DNA of 20,061 bases, taken from the IMG/VR virus record IMGVR_UViG_3300037232_000055, positions 1-20,061 of that record; one strand, written 5' to 3'. Below are positions 1 to 5,696 of the stretch, in pieces. The position numbers and the translations under genes are program-made. Under the pieces are notes generated by a model. It was not told the DNA's origin and did no database searches. It was given only the letters and a program-made list of their open reading frames with translations. This stretch comes from a virus. Within the stretch, counting starts at the first letter, position 1; every line of letters begins with the position of its first letter.

Positions 1-2
1 GG

Positions 3-164
3 GCGCTTTTGATGATCGCCCTGATATTCTTTCTGCCCACTGGGAACCCCCACCTATCTACACAGCAAGTCGAAGCGGCAACCTGGATTTCGATTTGGCA
101 TTACGGCTTCGGGCTGAGTGCGTTGCTCGCCGCTGAAGTCGTCCGGTTGTTGAAACGGGAGTAG
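3..164 (+). CDS. small membrane protein, 5' end outside window
   Basis: An open frame enters from the left edge and runs to a TAG at 162-164, giving 53 visible residues. It shows two hydrophobic stretches, one at the visible start (LLMIALIFFLPTG) and one later (WISIWHYGFGLSALLAAEVV), followed by a basic tail (RLLKRE). This is the pattern of a small double-spanning membrane protein. Two-pass proteins of this size occur among phage lysis genes (holins) and among many unrelated small phage genes, so no function is assigned. A hairpin with the shape of a terminator follows 43 bases downstream, which suggests this is the last gene of its transcript. The start codon is not visible; the ATG at 12 is internal to the hydrophobic segment. 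Confidence 0.5.
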   Translation, partial: ALLMIALIFFLPTGNPHLSTQQVEAATWISIWHYGFGLSALLAAEVVRLLKRE

Positions 165-206
165 GGTTTGCCTGCCGCTTGACTGTCGTTTGATTCTCGG
201 TGGGCG

Positions 207-240
207 GGGGCGGCGGTAGATTCTCGTCGCCCCTATTTTG
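207..240 (+). terminator. candidate intrinsic terminator
   Basis: Bases 207-215 (GGGGCGGCG) pair with 225-233 (CGTCGCCCC) across a 9-base loop, with one G-U pair in RNA, and a short T-rich run (TATTTTG) follows. It lies between the end of the membrane-protein gene at 164 and the next start at 253. The T run is short, so termination may be incomplete. Apart from this hairpin, nothing is recognised between 165 and 252. Confidence 0.45.
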
Positions 241-252
241 AGAAAGGGAAGC

Positions 253-510
253 ATGACCGAACAATTCATCCAGATTCTCGGGCGTCGCAAGGACGGCTCG
301 ATTCAGTTCATGGAGCGCGACGATATAGGGCTGGGCCACGCTTTCGCGCGGACTGAGTGCGTGGACATTGCGGAGGGCGTGCGGCGCATGGGGTGCGTGG
401 AGGAAGCGGAGGAAGTGGCTCAGCCGCTACCTAAGAAGTTATGGATTCTAGTGTTAATCTGCGCCTTAATGCTCCTCTCCGGGTTTGTGGCTGGATGGTG
501 GGCACGATGA
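253..510 (+). CDS. small C-terminally anchored membrane protein, unknown function
   Basis: This 85-residue protein has a polar, charged N-terminal two thirds (TEQFIQILGRRKDGSIQF...) and one hydrophobic segment near the C terminus (about residues 62-82, LWILVLICALMLLSGFVAGW) ending in WAR. That is the layout of a tail-anchored protein with its soluble part in the cytoplasm. The ATG at 253 was preferred over the in-frame TTG at 238 because a GAAAGGGA purine block sits just before it. Its stop overlaps the next start (ATGA at 507-510), so the two genes are probably translationally coupled. No family was recognised. Confidence 0.6.
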   Translation: MTEQFIQILGRRKDGSIQFMERDDIGLGHAFARTECVDIAEGVRRMGCVEEAEEVAQPLPKKLWILVLICALMLLSGFVAGWWAR

Positions 511-1127
511 CCACGCTGGAAACACGCCTTGCGGACTACCGGGCGCAAATCGAGCGGCTGGAGAACGCGGTCGCGCGCAAGAACCGGCAGATCGACGAGC
601 TATTGAAGCGGCTGGAACTGGGGCCAAAGTCGGAGTCAGAGGAGCGGGTGAGGATCTGGGACGAACCCAATCATCGCTGGTGGGCCAACGATAAGTCTCG
701 CACCTATACGCGAAAATACGCTGAATCACTGATTAAGGATCTTAAGCATCTTGGCTACGAGATCCGCCCCGTCGAGAAGCCGCCAGAGGAGCCCGAGATG
801 GTGCGGGTGCTGGACCGTAGAAGTAAAGTCTGGTGGACTGGAGGGGTCTATAAGCCGGGAGGCATTACCAGCAACATTGCGGAGGCTTCGCTTTATAGCA
901 GGGAAGCGCTACGGGGATTGCGCCTGGACCCTGAGTTGTACGAGTTTCAGCCCGTCGAGGAGCCGCTGGTGCCAAAGCCCGTCGAGCCGAAGCGGACGCG
1001 GGTGGTGGTGGAACTGGCGAAAGGCGATCAACCATGCAAGCCGGAAGGAGGCGAATCTGTGACACTCTATGCGAATCAGGACTGCTGGGTGGGCACCGTG
1101 GTCGAGATCGAGGGAGAGAAGCCATGA
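507..1127 (+). CDS. coiled-coil protein with a duplicated WW-containing domain
   Basis: The 206-residue protein starts at the ATG that overlaps the previous stop. Residues 1-46 are strongly heptad-like and charged (ETRLADYRAQIERLENAVARK), consistent with a coiled coil. Two similar units follow: residues 47-92 (RVRIWDEPNHRWWAN ... LGYEIRPVEKP) and 98-153 (MVRVLDRRSKVWWTG ... LYEFQPVEEP). Each has a VR(I/V) strand, a WW pair, a Y(A/S)xxAL-type helix and a closing E(I/F)xPVE(K/E)P linker, so this looks like an internal duplication. The C-terminal 45 residues are basic then acidic. No known family was recognised. A scaffold or binding role is possible but not shown. The gene ends in GGGAGAGAAGCCATGA, a junction sequence found again at 3862-3877. 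Confidence 0.65.
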   Translation: MTTLETRLADYRAQIERLENAVARKNRQIDELLKRLELGPKSESEERVRIWDEPNHRWWANDKSRTYTRKYAESLIKDLKHLGYEIRPVEKPPEEPEMVRVLDRRSKVWWTGGVYKPGGITSNIAEASLYSREALRGLRLDPELYEFQPVEEPLVPKPVEPKRTRVVVELAKGDQPCKPEGGESVTLYANQDCWVGTVVEIEGEKP

Positions 1128-1348
1128 CGCGCTACGTGCGAGTGCCCATCGAGGCCGAGGAGCGGGAGTGCGGGGACTGCCAATACAGGACGACATATAA
1201 CGGAGCGCGTTACTACTGTCGGGCCTTCCGACTTGATGACGATAACTGTAGCATGACCAAACTTGAGACGGTAGATGGTCGCTTGCAGCGCTGCACCACG
1301 TGCCTAGCGGCAGAAGTGAAGGCGGAGGTGAAGGAAGATGGCAAGTGA
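1124..1348 (+). CDS. small cysteine-rich protein, possible zinc binder
   Basis: This 74-residue protein starts at the ATG overlapping the previous stop, with a GGGAGAG ribosome site upstream. It has six cysteines: a CGDC pair at residues 16-19, a cysteine in YYC, one in DNC, and a CTTC pair near residue 57. Two CxxC pairs about 40 residues apart fit a zinc-binding fold, but the family was not recognised. The C terminus is lysine- and glutamate-rich (AEVKAEVKEDGK). It overlaps the next gene by 11 bases. Confidence 0.6.
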   Translation: MTRYVRVPIEAEERECGDCQYRTTYNGARYYCRAFRLDDDNCSMTKLETVDGRLQRCTTCLAAEVKAEVKEDGK

Positions 1349-1574
1349 TCCAGGACCGCAGATCAGTATGGCGGAGATAGTTCGCATTGCAAGGCGGAAG
1401 CGCCGGATAGCTCACGGCTTAGTGCTGTGTGACAACTGTGACAACCCGGCGTCGCTGTATTACTCTCAACGAATAGGCTGGACCGCTTGTGCTCTGTGCG
1501 TTACCGGAGAGAGTGATGCGTTCGACCCGAAGGACTTAATTGCAGTGCCGCAGGGAGGTTCTCGTGCCGCTTGA
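1338..1574 (+). CDS. small zinc-ribbon-like protein
   Basis: The 78-residue protein has a basic N-terminal stretch (IVRIARRKRRIAHG) followed by CDNC, 17 residues and CALC, which is the spacing expected for a four-cysteine zinc ribbon. The fold could bind DNA, RNA or another protein; nothing further can be said. A GGAGGTGAAGGAAG purine block precedes the ATG. The gene overlaps both neighbours (11 bases each), so it is part of the same translationally coupled string. Confidence 0.6.
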   Translation: MASDPGPQISMAEIVRIARRKRRIAHGLVLCDNCDNPASLYYSQRIGWTACALCVTGESDAFDPKDLIAVPQGGSRAA

Positions 1575-1896
1575 CCTCGCCGAGTTGGAACTGCTGCACG
1601 GGGCAGAGCGCGCATTTAATGCAGACCCTAAAATATGTGGGGCGGAATGGCGCAAGGCGAGAAATGAGTTACTAGCGTATCTTGAGGGGCACATCCCTGC
1701 CATCCTTGCGATGGGTGCCGAGTGCGAGCGGCTGCGGGGAGAGCTTGGCGCCCTAGCGGCGAGGCAGGCGAGAATCCAAGCTATAGCGGAAGAACCGGAT
1801 ACGCTGCTAGTGAACCCCGCAGCCGATGACAGCCAATCTCGGAAACGGATGATGAAGATTAGGGGAATTACATACTTAACTCCCCACAGATATTGA
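1564..1896 (+). CDS. small helical protein whose 3' end lies in a mobile element end
   Basis: A GTG at 1564, preceded at the right distance by GGGAGG, gives a 110-residue protein. It is mostly helical and charged (DLAELELLHGAERAFNA..., ERLRGELGALAARQARIQ), with possible coiled-coil character. An upstream TTG at 1540 has no comparable ribosome site. The last 10 or so residues (RGITYLTPHRY) are encoded by the left-end hairpin of the tnpB element, so the original C terminus was probably replaced when that element inserted. No family recognised. Confidence 0.55.
   Translation: MPLDLAELELLHGAERAFNADPKICGAEWRKARNELLAYLEGHIPAILAMGAECERLRGELGALAARQARIQAIAEEPDTLLVNPAADDSQSRKRMMKIRGITYLTPHRY
1862..1885 (+). 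repeat. left-end imperfect palindrome of tnpB element 1
   Basis: GGGGA pairs with TCCCC and TTA with TAA around a CATACT loop, with one A-C mismatch. The same 5' GGGGA and 3' TCCC pattern occurs at the right end (3183-3204) and in its second copy (3269-3290). Confidence 0.5.
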
Positions 1897-1921
1897 CATC
1901 GCGATAGCGTTGTTGTAGGAT
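1893..1921 (+). promoter_or_regulatory. strong promoter with 8-bp palindrome in the spacer
   Basis: TTGACA at 1893-1898 is separated by exactly 17 bases from TAGGAT at 1916-1921. Transcription would begin near 1928, which is the A of the RHH start codon, so the transcript may be leaderless. A perfect 8-bp palindrome (ATCGCGAT, 1898-1905) lies between the two boxes. This is a natural place for a dimeric RHH protein to bind and repress its own operon; that role is inference. Confidence 0.55.
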
Positions 1922-1927
1922 TGTCGT

Positions 1928-2077
1928 ATGGCCAAGAAGAAAACACCGAAAGAAAAAATGATCCTGGTCTCTGTTCGGATGACTCGGGAGCAATACGACA
2001 AGATCGTGCGTGCTGCCAAGGCCGGTAAGGAATCGTTCAGCGCCTACGTGCGGCGCGTTTGCGGAGTAAACCCGTAA
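1928..2077 (+). CDS. small ribbon-helix-helix (CopG/Arc-like) protein
   Basis: This 49-residue ORF starts at ATG 1928 and ends at TAA 2075-2077, directly abutting the tnpB start. After a lysine-rich N terminus (AKKKTPKEK) it has a short strand (ILVSVRMT), a helix (REQYDKIVRAAKA), a turn (GKE) and a second helix (SFSAYVRRVCG). This is the order of the RHH DNA-binding fold, which acts as a dimer. No Shine-Dalgarno site is seen and the predicted transcription start coincides with the ATG, so leaderless translation is likely. It most plausibly autoregulates itself and tnpB. It could instead be an element-specific end-binding protein. Its inclusion in the element is inferred from its place inside the left end. 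Confidence 0.65.
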   Translation: MAKKKTPKEKMILVSVRMTREQYDKIVRAAKAGKESFSAYVRRVCGVNP

Positions 2078-3199
2078 ATGATGAGAGCGTTCCAGTTCCG
2101 GCTGCGTCCCAACGCCACACAGGCGAAGGTGCTGGAACGCATTCTTGCCGACAACTGCGAGACGTACAACGCGGCGCTCAGCGAGCGGCGTGAGGCGTGG
2201 AAGCTTCAACGGAAGTCGATCACCTATCGCAACCAGCAGGATGAGTTGACGGAGCTTCGTAAGGATACCGCGTTCCAGTGGATCGCCTGCGACATACAGC
2301 GCGACCCTCTACGCCGAGTGGACCGCGCGTTTAAGGCATTCTTTCGACGCTGCAAGGCTGGGCAGAAGCCAGGATTCCCCAGGTTCCGATCTCGGAGTAG
2401 GTACGACTCGTTCACGTTCAACTTGCCGACTTGCCGTGAGCGCAGCATTAAGATCCCGAACGTAGGAGACATCAGGGCGCGAGGAGGACGGCCCATTGCA
2501 GGGAACGCGAAGATCTGCACGATCAAGCGAGACGGAAAGCGTTGGACCGCCTCGGTAGTCTGCGACATTGGCCCCGCGCCAGAGAAGCGTACTGTCGAGC
2601 GGGCCGTGGGTATTGACGTGGGGCTGACGACGTTGGCAACGCTGAGCGACGGTACGGAGATTGAGAATCCGCGCTGGACAAAGGAATACGAGGAGCGTAT
2701 CGCGGCGGCAGGACGAAGCCTAGCAACCAAAAAGCGCGGATCAAAGAACCGCCTGAAAGCGAAGGAGCGTCTACGCCGAACACACCAAAGCGCGGCAAAC
2801 TGCCGGACGAACTATCTGCACCACGCCTCCAAGTGGCTGGTGCAGAACTACGACCTGATCGCGTACGAGGGTCTGAAGATCTCGAACATGGTCAAGTCTA
2901 ACTTCGCAAAATTTATTCTGGATGCGGCGTGGGGACAGCTGATATACATGGTGGGCTACAAGGCTGCGAGTGCTGGTGCTTACTGTATTGCAGTCAACCC
3001 GCGTGGCACGAGTCAAAGATGTTCCGGTTGCGGAGCCATCGTAAAGAAGACGCTGAAGCAGCGGGAGCATCAGTGTGCGTGCGGAACGATCTTGGGGCGC
3101 GATCATAACGCAGCCCTGAACGTCCTAGCGCTCGGGATGAGCGCGGCTGGGTTTATGCCAGCAGAATCTATACAGAGACTCGGGGAGTCATGCATATAA
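2078..3199 (+). CDS. tnpB: RNA-guided nuclease TnpB (IS200/IS605 family)
   Basis: The 373-residue protein has the standard TnpB length and layout. An N-terminal wedge/helical part begins MRAFQFRLRPNATQ, and the RuvC-like nuclease has all three acidic residues: D180 in GIDVGL, E264 in AYEGL and D342 in GRDHNAALN. A zinc finger sits between the last two, with CSGC (C315, C318) and CAC (C333, C335). The protein should therefore be catalytically intact. In the family, TnpB binds a right-end-derived omega RNA and cuts DNA matching the guide next to a short target-adjacent motif, which helps the element persist. The gene starts immediately after the RHH stop, so the two are co-expressed. Its last codons form part of the right end, and an altered copy of them lies just downstream. 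Confidence 0.93.
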   Translation: MMRAFQFRLRPNATQAKVLERILADNCETYNAALSERREAWKLQRKSITYRNQQDELTELRKDTAFQWIACDIQRDPLRRVDRAFKAFFRRCKAGQKPGFPRFRSRSRYDSFTFNLPTCRERSIKIPNVGDIRARGGRPIAGNAKICTIKRDGKRWTASVVCDIGPAPEKRTVERAVGIDVGLTTLATLSDGTEIENPRWTKEYEERIAAAGRSLATKKRGSKNRLKAKERLRRTHQSAANCRTNYLHHASKWLVQNYDLIAYEGLKISNMVKSNFAKFILDAAWGQLIYMVGYKAASAGAYCIAVNPRGTSQRCSGCGAIVKKTLKQREHQCACGTILGRDHNAALNVLALGMSAAGFMPAESIQRLGESCI

Positions 3200-3204
3200 A
3201 TCCC
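3130..3204 (+). ncRNA. predicted omega RNA 3' scaffold of tnpB element 1
   Basis: TnpB guide RNAs come from the 3' end of tnpB plus the element right end, with the guide read from the flanking DNA. Here the segment covers the last tnpB codons and the terminal palindrome (GGGGA...TCCC, to 3204). The guide would begin at about 3205. The 5' boundary cannot be set by eye and may lie upstream inside tnpB. Confidence 0.4.
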
Positions 3205-3213
3205 AACATTAGA

Positions 3214-3285
3214 CGGCTCGGGATGAGCCTTGCGGGGTTTACGCCCCCAGAATCTATACAGAGGCTCGGGGAGTCATGTATATAA
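3214..3285 (+). pseudogene. remnant of a second tnpB C terminus
   Basis: Read from 3214, the second right-end copy encodes RRLGMSLAGFTPPESIQRL and then GESCI, followed by TAA. The active gene ends in LGMSAAGFMPAESIQRL and then GESCI, also followed by TAA. Differences include both silent changes (AGA/AGG, TGC/TGT) and replacements, so this is the tail of a related but diverged tnpB rather than a fresh duplication. No other part of that gene is visible. Confidence 0.6.
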
Positions 3286-3641
3286 GTCCCAGCGAGTATC
3301 GAGAATTCAGGGATGCCGCAGACGTATTCGCGGCGTGCTGCCCTAAGGCAAAACACTTTGACGGAGATTGTGCAGCGGCGAATCGACTGTATCCAATCCT
3401 GGAGAAGATCAGGGAACGCGCCGTATCCGCCGCCGACGATCCGCGCGACGCCACCATCCACGAACTGCTGGCGCTGTGCGGGGAGGCATATCGGTTTATT
3501 TGTAGAACGTCCTCAGCTCCCTACAGTGTATGTGGACATCCAAGAAGCGATGAGTATGCAGAGATCGAATTAAAGCTCAAGGCCGCAGCCCAGGCGCTTG
3601 AGGAGACGGCGCAGAGAATAAGGAAGGAGATCAAGGGATGA
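3276..3641 (+). CDS. hypothetical helical protein starting inside the element end
   Basis: This 121-residue protein is predicted largely helical, with a central segment (LYPILEKIRERAV) and a C-terminal one (YAEIELKLKAAAQALEETAQRIRKEI). The only good start, ATG 3276, lies inside right-end copy B, with CGGGGAG before it. The element end therefore supplies both the ribosome site and the first five codons (MYISP). The genuine N terminus may have been lost. Residues around 60 contain DDPRDATIHEL, matching DPRDAEIAKL in the next gene, where 15 bases are identical. The stop overlaps the next start (ATGA). No family recognised. Confidence 0.55.
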   Translation: MYISPSEYREFRDAADVFAACCPKAKHFDGDCAAANRLYPILEKIRERAVSAADDPRDATIHELLALCGEAYRFICRTSSAPYSVCGHPRSDEYAEIELKLKAAAQALEETAQRIRKEIKG

Positions 3642-3877
3642 GCAATACCAGCAAATCACAAGAGATGTCTGGGATGCCAGCCAACATGAAGTTTGTACCA
3701 GCGGGAAACATATTTGCGCCTAGCCCCGATCCGCGCGACGCAGAGATCGCCAAACTGCGGGAGGCGCTGGTTGCCGCTCGGGATGCATTAAACCAGAGCG
3801 GGCTATACAACGAGAGGGTTGATAAGGCCGCATGTATTATCGCCCAGGCGCTCGCCGAGCCGGGAGAGAAGCCATGA
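3638..3877 (+). CDS. small coiled-coil phage protein, unknown function
   Basis: The 79-residue protein has a low-complexity polar N terminus and then a helical segment, DPRDAEIAKLREALVAARDAL, followed by VDKAACIIAQALAE. It resembles the many short helical proteins of unknown role in phage accessory operons. A GGAAGGAG purine block precedes the ATG and the start overlaps the previous stop. It ends in GEKP with the same 16-base junction (GGGAGAGAAGCCATGA) used at 1112-1127, and the next gene starts within it. Confidence 0.6.
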   Translation: MSNTSKSQEMSGMPANMKFVPAGNIFAPSPDPRDAEIAKLREALVAARDALNQSGLYNERVDKAACIIAQALAEPGEKP

Positions 3878-4158
3878 AGCCGTACTCTTACTCGGGCTGG
3901 GCCATAGAACATCGGAGCAGGGGACCGCTCGGCGAGACTCCCCGACTCCTTGGCCCACTCACGTGGCATCAGGAAACAATTCCTGTACAAACGGCGGGGC
4001 ACCGTATTGCCCTTTTCAATACGCGCGCCCAGGCCCGGCAAGCGTTGCCGCCGAGATGGTCGGCGAACGGCAACGATCACTGGTACGTCCCGGTCAGGGT
4101 GCTCGTCACCATCGCCGCCGAACTCCGCGCGACGAAGGAAAGGATTGAGAAGCTATGA
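3874..4158 (+). CDS. small phage protein, unknown function
   Basis: The 94-residue protein starts at the ATG overlapping the preceding stop, with GGGAGAG at good spacing; an earlier in-frame ATG at 3832 would overlap the upstream gene by 46 bases and is less likely. It has an aromatic N terminus (KPYSYSGWAIEH), a middle part with FNTRAQARQAL, then WYVPVRVLVTIAAEL and a basic end. No catalytic motif or membrane segment is seen, and the family was not recognised. Its stop overlaps the next start (ATGA). Confidence 0.55.
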   Translation: MKPYSYSGWAIEHRSRGPLGETPRLLGPLTWHQETIPVQTAGHRIALFNTRAQARQALPPRWSANGNDHWYVPVRVLVTIAAELRATKERIEKL

Positions 4159-4364
4159 TTGAATCCCTGCTGATTGCATACCTGCTGGCTCAGCCGCCAG
4201 CGACCGCCTGCGACCGCGCCACGGCGCTCACCATCCGCATCGTGCGCGACAACACGGCGCTGCTCACCGGCGGGCGGGCGATGGGGAAGAGCGAGCGGAA
4301 GGCCGTGGAGCGAGAGTTGGAGAAGGCGAGTAAGGCGTGTAAGGAGCGCGGCAATGGGAAGTAA
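4155..4364 (+). CDS. small protein with hydrophobic N terminus
   Basis: This 69-residue protein begins with a hydrophobic stretch (MIESLLIAYLLAQPPATAC) that could be a signal peptide. The cysteine at residue 19 sits where a lipobox cysteine would be, but the preceding residues (ATA) match that motif only weakly. The rest is polar, with a basic helix at the end (GKSERKAVERELEKASKACK). If exported, it would be a small periplasmic or envelope protein. It overlaps the previous gene by 4 bases and the next by 11, so it is expressed with them. Confidence 0.5.
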   Translation: MIESLLIAYLLAQPPATACDRATALTIRIVRDNTALLTGGRAMGKSERKAVERELEKASKACKERGNGK

Positions 4365-5130
4365 CTCGAAGATTGAATGGACGAGGCACACATTTAACGC
4401 TTGGGTTGGCTGTTCCAAGGTAAGCGCGGGTTGTACCCGATGTTATGCCGAATCGCTGGCAAAGCGCACCGGATTGGCGATTTGGGGTGATTCCGGTACG
4501 CGGCATGTCACCTCAGACGCCTATTGGCAGGAGCCATATAAATGGGCAACCGCTGCGAGCATGTTTGGCGAGAGGCATCGCGTATTCTGCAATTCGCTAG
4601 CGGATGTGTTCGAGGATCGACCGGACCTTTCCGCGCCCCGTCATCGACTCTGGCGATTGATTCTCGACACACGTCATTCGCTTGATTGGTTGCTGCTGAC
4701 GAAGCGGCCCGAGAACTTCAACATGATACCGCTCTCATTGGCGGATTCAGTCTGGCTCGGCGTCTCCGTGGAGGACCGCAAGAACAAGCACCGTATCGAC
4801 ATACTACGGCAGACCCCCGCCGCGCTGCGCTTCCTGAGTTTGGAACCATTGCTCGAAGACCTCGGGGAGTTGGATCTAACGGGGATTTCGTGGTGCATTA
4901 TTGGCGGCGAATCCGGGCCGGGAGCCCGGCGCTGCGACGTGGACTGGATTCGTAAGATTGTGTGGCAATGCCAAGTGGCGTCCATTCCAGTGTTTGTGAA
5001 GCAACTCGGAGCCCACGTTATCGAGAACGGCGAGCGCAGAATCAAGCGCGATAAGAAGGGCGGCGACATGGATGAGTGGGCGCACGACATCCGCTTGCGT
5101 GAATGGCCGGAGGCACCCAATGCCAAGTAA
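4354..5130 (+). CDS. phage Gp37/Gp68-type protein (DUF5131)
   Basis: The 258-residue protein carries the hallmarks of the Gp37/Gp68 (DUF5131) family. These are an N-terminal KIEWTRHTFNAWVGC and a cysteine cluster C20-x6-C27-x2-C30 followed by YAE, then WLLLTKRPEN, VWLGVSVED, FLSLEPLLE, WCIIGGESGPGAR and VFVKQLG. The family resembles radical SAM enzymes in its TIM-barrel-like repeats and triple-cysteine cluster. Iron-sulfur chemistry is therefore plausible, but a substrate is not established. The ATG at 4354 fits the family N terminus; upstream codons in this frame belong to the preceding gene in another frame. It sits in the middle of the accessory operon, 11 bases overlapping upstream. Confidence 0.88.
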   Translation: MGSNSKIEWTRHTFNAWVGCSKVSAGCTRCYAESLAKRTGLAIWGDSGTRHVTSDAYWQEPYKWATAASMFGERHRVFCNSLADVFEDRPDLSAPRHRLWRLILDTRHSLDWLLLTKRPENFNMIPLSLADSVWLGVSVEDRKNKHRIDILRQTPAALRFLSLEPLLEDLGELDLTGISWCIIGGESGPGARRCDVDWIRKIVWQCQVASIPVFVKQLGAHVIENGERRIKRDKKGGDMDEWAHDIRLREWPEAPNAK

Positions 5131-5335
5131 CGCCGCAGGCGAGTGGCGCAAGTTCGACGCCGAGGACAAGGCGACGTGGCCGAGGCGGGGAGAGTACCTG
5201 ATCTGGGACATGCATGGCTATGGGGCAATGGACTCATTCGACGAGGACGATGGATGGATGATGTATAACCCCACACACTACGCGGAGATCCTTCCGCCGG
5301 AATCGAGCGCGACGCAAAAACGGGAGGGGCGATGA
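5120..5335 (+). CDS. DUF551-like small phage protein
   Basis: A GGAGG before ATG 5120 selects a 71-residue protein rather than the longer frame from 5072. It contains GEWRKFDAEDK, WPRRGEYLIWD, a WMMY segment and THYAEILPPE. This order (W near the start, a strand like xxYLIWD, then W and THW/Y-xxLPxP) resembles DUF551 proteins, which are common small phage proteins of unknown function. The match is weak and was judged by eye. It overlaps the Gp37/Gp68 gene by 11 bases and the next gene by 4. Confidence 0.55.
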   Translation: MPSNAAGEWRKFDAEDKATWPRRGEYLIWDMHGYGAMDSFDEDDGWMMYNPTHYAEILPPESSATQKREGR

Positions 5336-5646
5336 CCTACGAAATTGATCGCGACGTATTGAACGCCGTTCACGATGAACGTGTGTTTCAGAACCGCAAA
5401 TGGGGGACCATCGCAGAGCATCCGCACGAAGTCGGCGGCTACCTGACGATCATGCGTAAACTACTGGCGGAGGCTGATGTTGCTTGGTCGTCAAATCGCG
5501 GTGATGTGGGAGCGCTAGAAGAGATCCGCAAGGTTGTGGCTGTAGGAATCGCCTGCATGGAACAGTACGGCCCAATCGCACGATCTCCGCTTTCTTTCGT
5601 TGCATTACAGATGGGCCACGTACCGCATAGCGTGAGCGGCGAATGA
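5332..5646 (+). CDS. conserved small phage protein, helical
   Basis: The 104-residue protein contains a run of highly patterned residues: DERVFQNRKWGTIAEHPHEVGGYL, then IMRKLLAEADVAW, GDVGALEEIRKVVAVGIACMEQYG. I recall this pattern in short proteins of phages and prophages, and the KWG...HEVG core faintly resembles helical nucleotide pyrophosphohydrolases of the MazG group. The metal-binding ExxE/ExxD motifs of that group are not clear, so no enzyme activity is assigned. The start overlaps the previous stop (ATGA), with GGGAGGGGCG upstream. The end overlaps the DQSAVRR leader at 5643. Confidence 0.65.
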   Translation: MTYEIDRDVLNAVHDERVFQNRKWGTIAEHPHEVGGYLTIMRKLLAEADVAWSSNRGDVGALEEIRKVVAVGIACMEQYGPIARSPLSFVALQMGHVPHSVSGE

Positions 5647-5664
5647 ACCCCGCGACCCTGCTCT

Positions 5665-5686
5665 CTGACCAGTCCGCCGTGCGCCG
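5665..5686 (+). repeat. 22-bp exact repeat, copy 1 (other copy 6321-6342)
   Basis: Bases 5665-5686 are identical to 6321-6342. Both encode the peptide DQSAVRR in the same frame, each starting from an ATG that overlaps the previous gene's stop. Copy 1 is in frame with the ASCH-like gene, copy 2 is a free mini-ORF. Confidence 0.85.
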
Positions 5687-5696
5687 GGGAGGGAAG

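Larger units (their letters stand above)
1862..3204 (+). mobile_element. IS200/IS605-type element carrying RHH gene and tnpB, no tnpA
   Basis: The unit spans a left-end hairpin (1862-1885), a promoter, a small RHH gene, tnpB and a right end (about 3183-3204). The two ends look alike: both begin GGGGA and end with TAAnTCCC over 23 bases, with about 15 of 23 positions shared. This fits the imperfect palindromes at both ends of IS200/IS605 elements. No Y1 transposase TnpA is present, so the element would need help in trans or is stranded. Exact cleavage sites and the target motif cannot be fixed from the sequence alone. The bounds are therefore approximate. Confidence 0.6.
3130..3290 (+). repeat. 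tandem 75-bp direct repeat of the tnpB right end
   Basis: Copy A (3130-3204) and copy B (3216-3290) align without gaps at 65 of 75 positions, offset by 86 bases. Copy A is the end of tnpB plus the right-end palindrome. Copy B lies outside the element and repeats both the coding tail and the palindrome. The best-conserved block is the central AGAATCTATACAGAG and GGGGAGTCATG. Confidence 0.85.

Noticed and set aside
199-216. G-rich stretch as a possible G-quadruplex
   Set aside because: The same bases form a better explained terminator stem, and the G runs are uneven.
909-1415. 168-residue minus-strand open frame
   Set aside because: It runs antisense to several coupled plus-strand genes with good ribosome sites, and its composition is typical of a shadow frame.
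3130-3290. Repeat pair as a mini CRISPR array
   Set aside because: Only two copies, 75 bases long, one encoding the tnpB C terminus; this is an element end, and no cas genes are present.
4674-5276. 200-residue minus-strand open frame
   Set aside because: It is antisense to the well-supported Gp37/Gp68-type gene, with low-complexity Arg/Ser/Pro content.
5332-5646. MazG-type nucleotide pyrophosphohydrolase call
   Set aside because: Only a general helical resemblance; the metal-binding acidic motifs were not found, so it is left as a conserved small protein.
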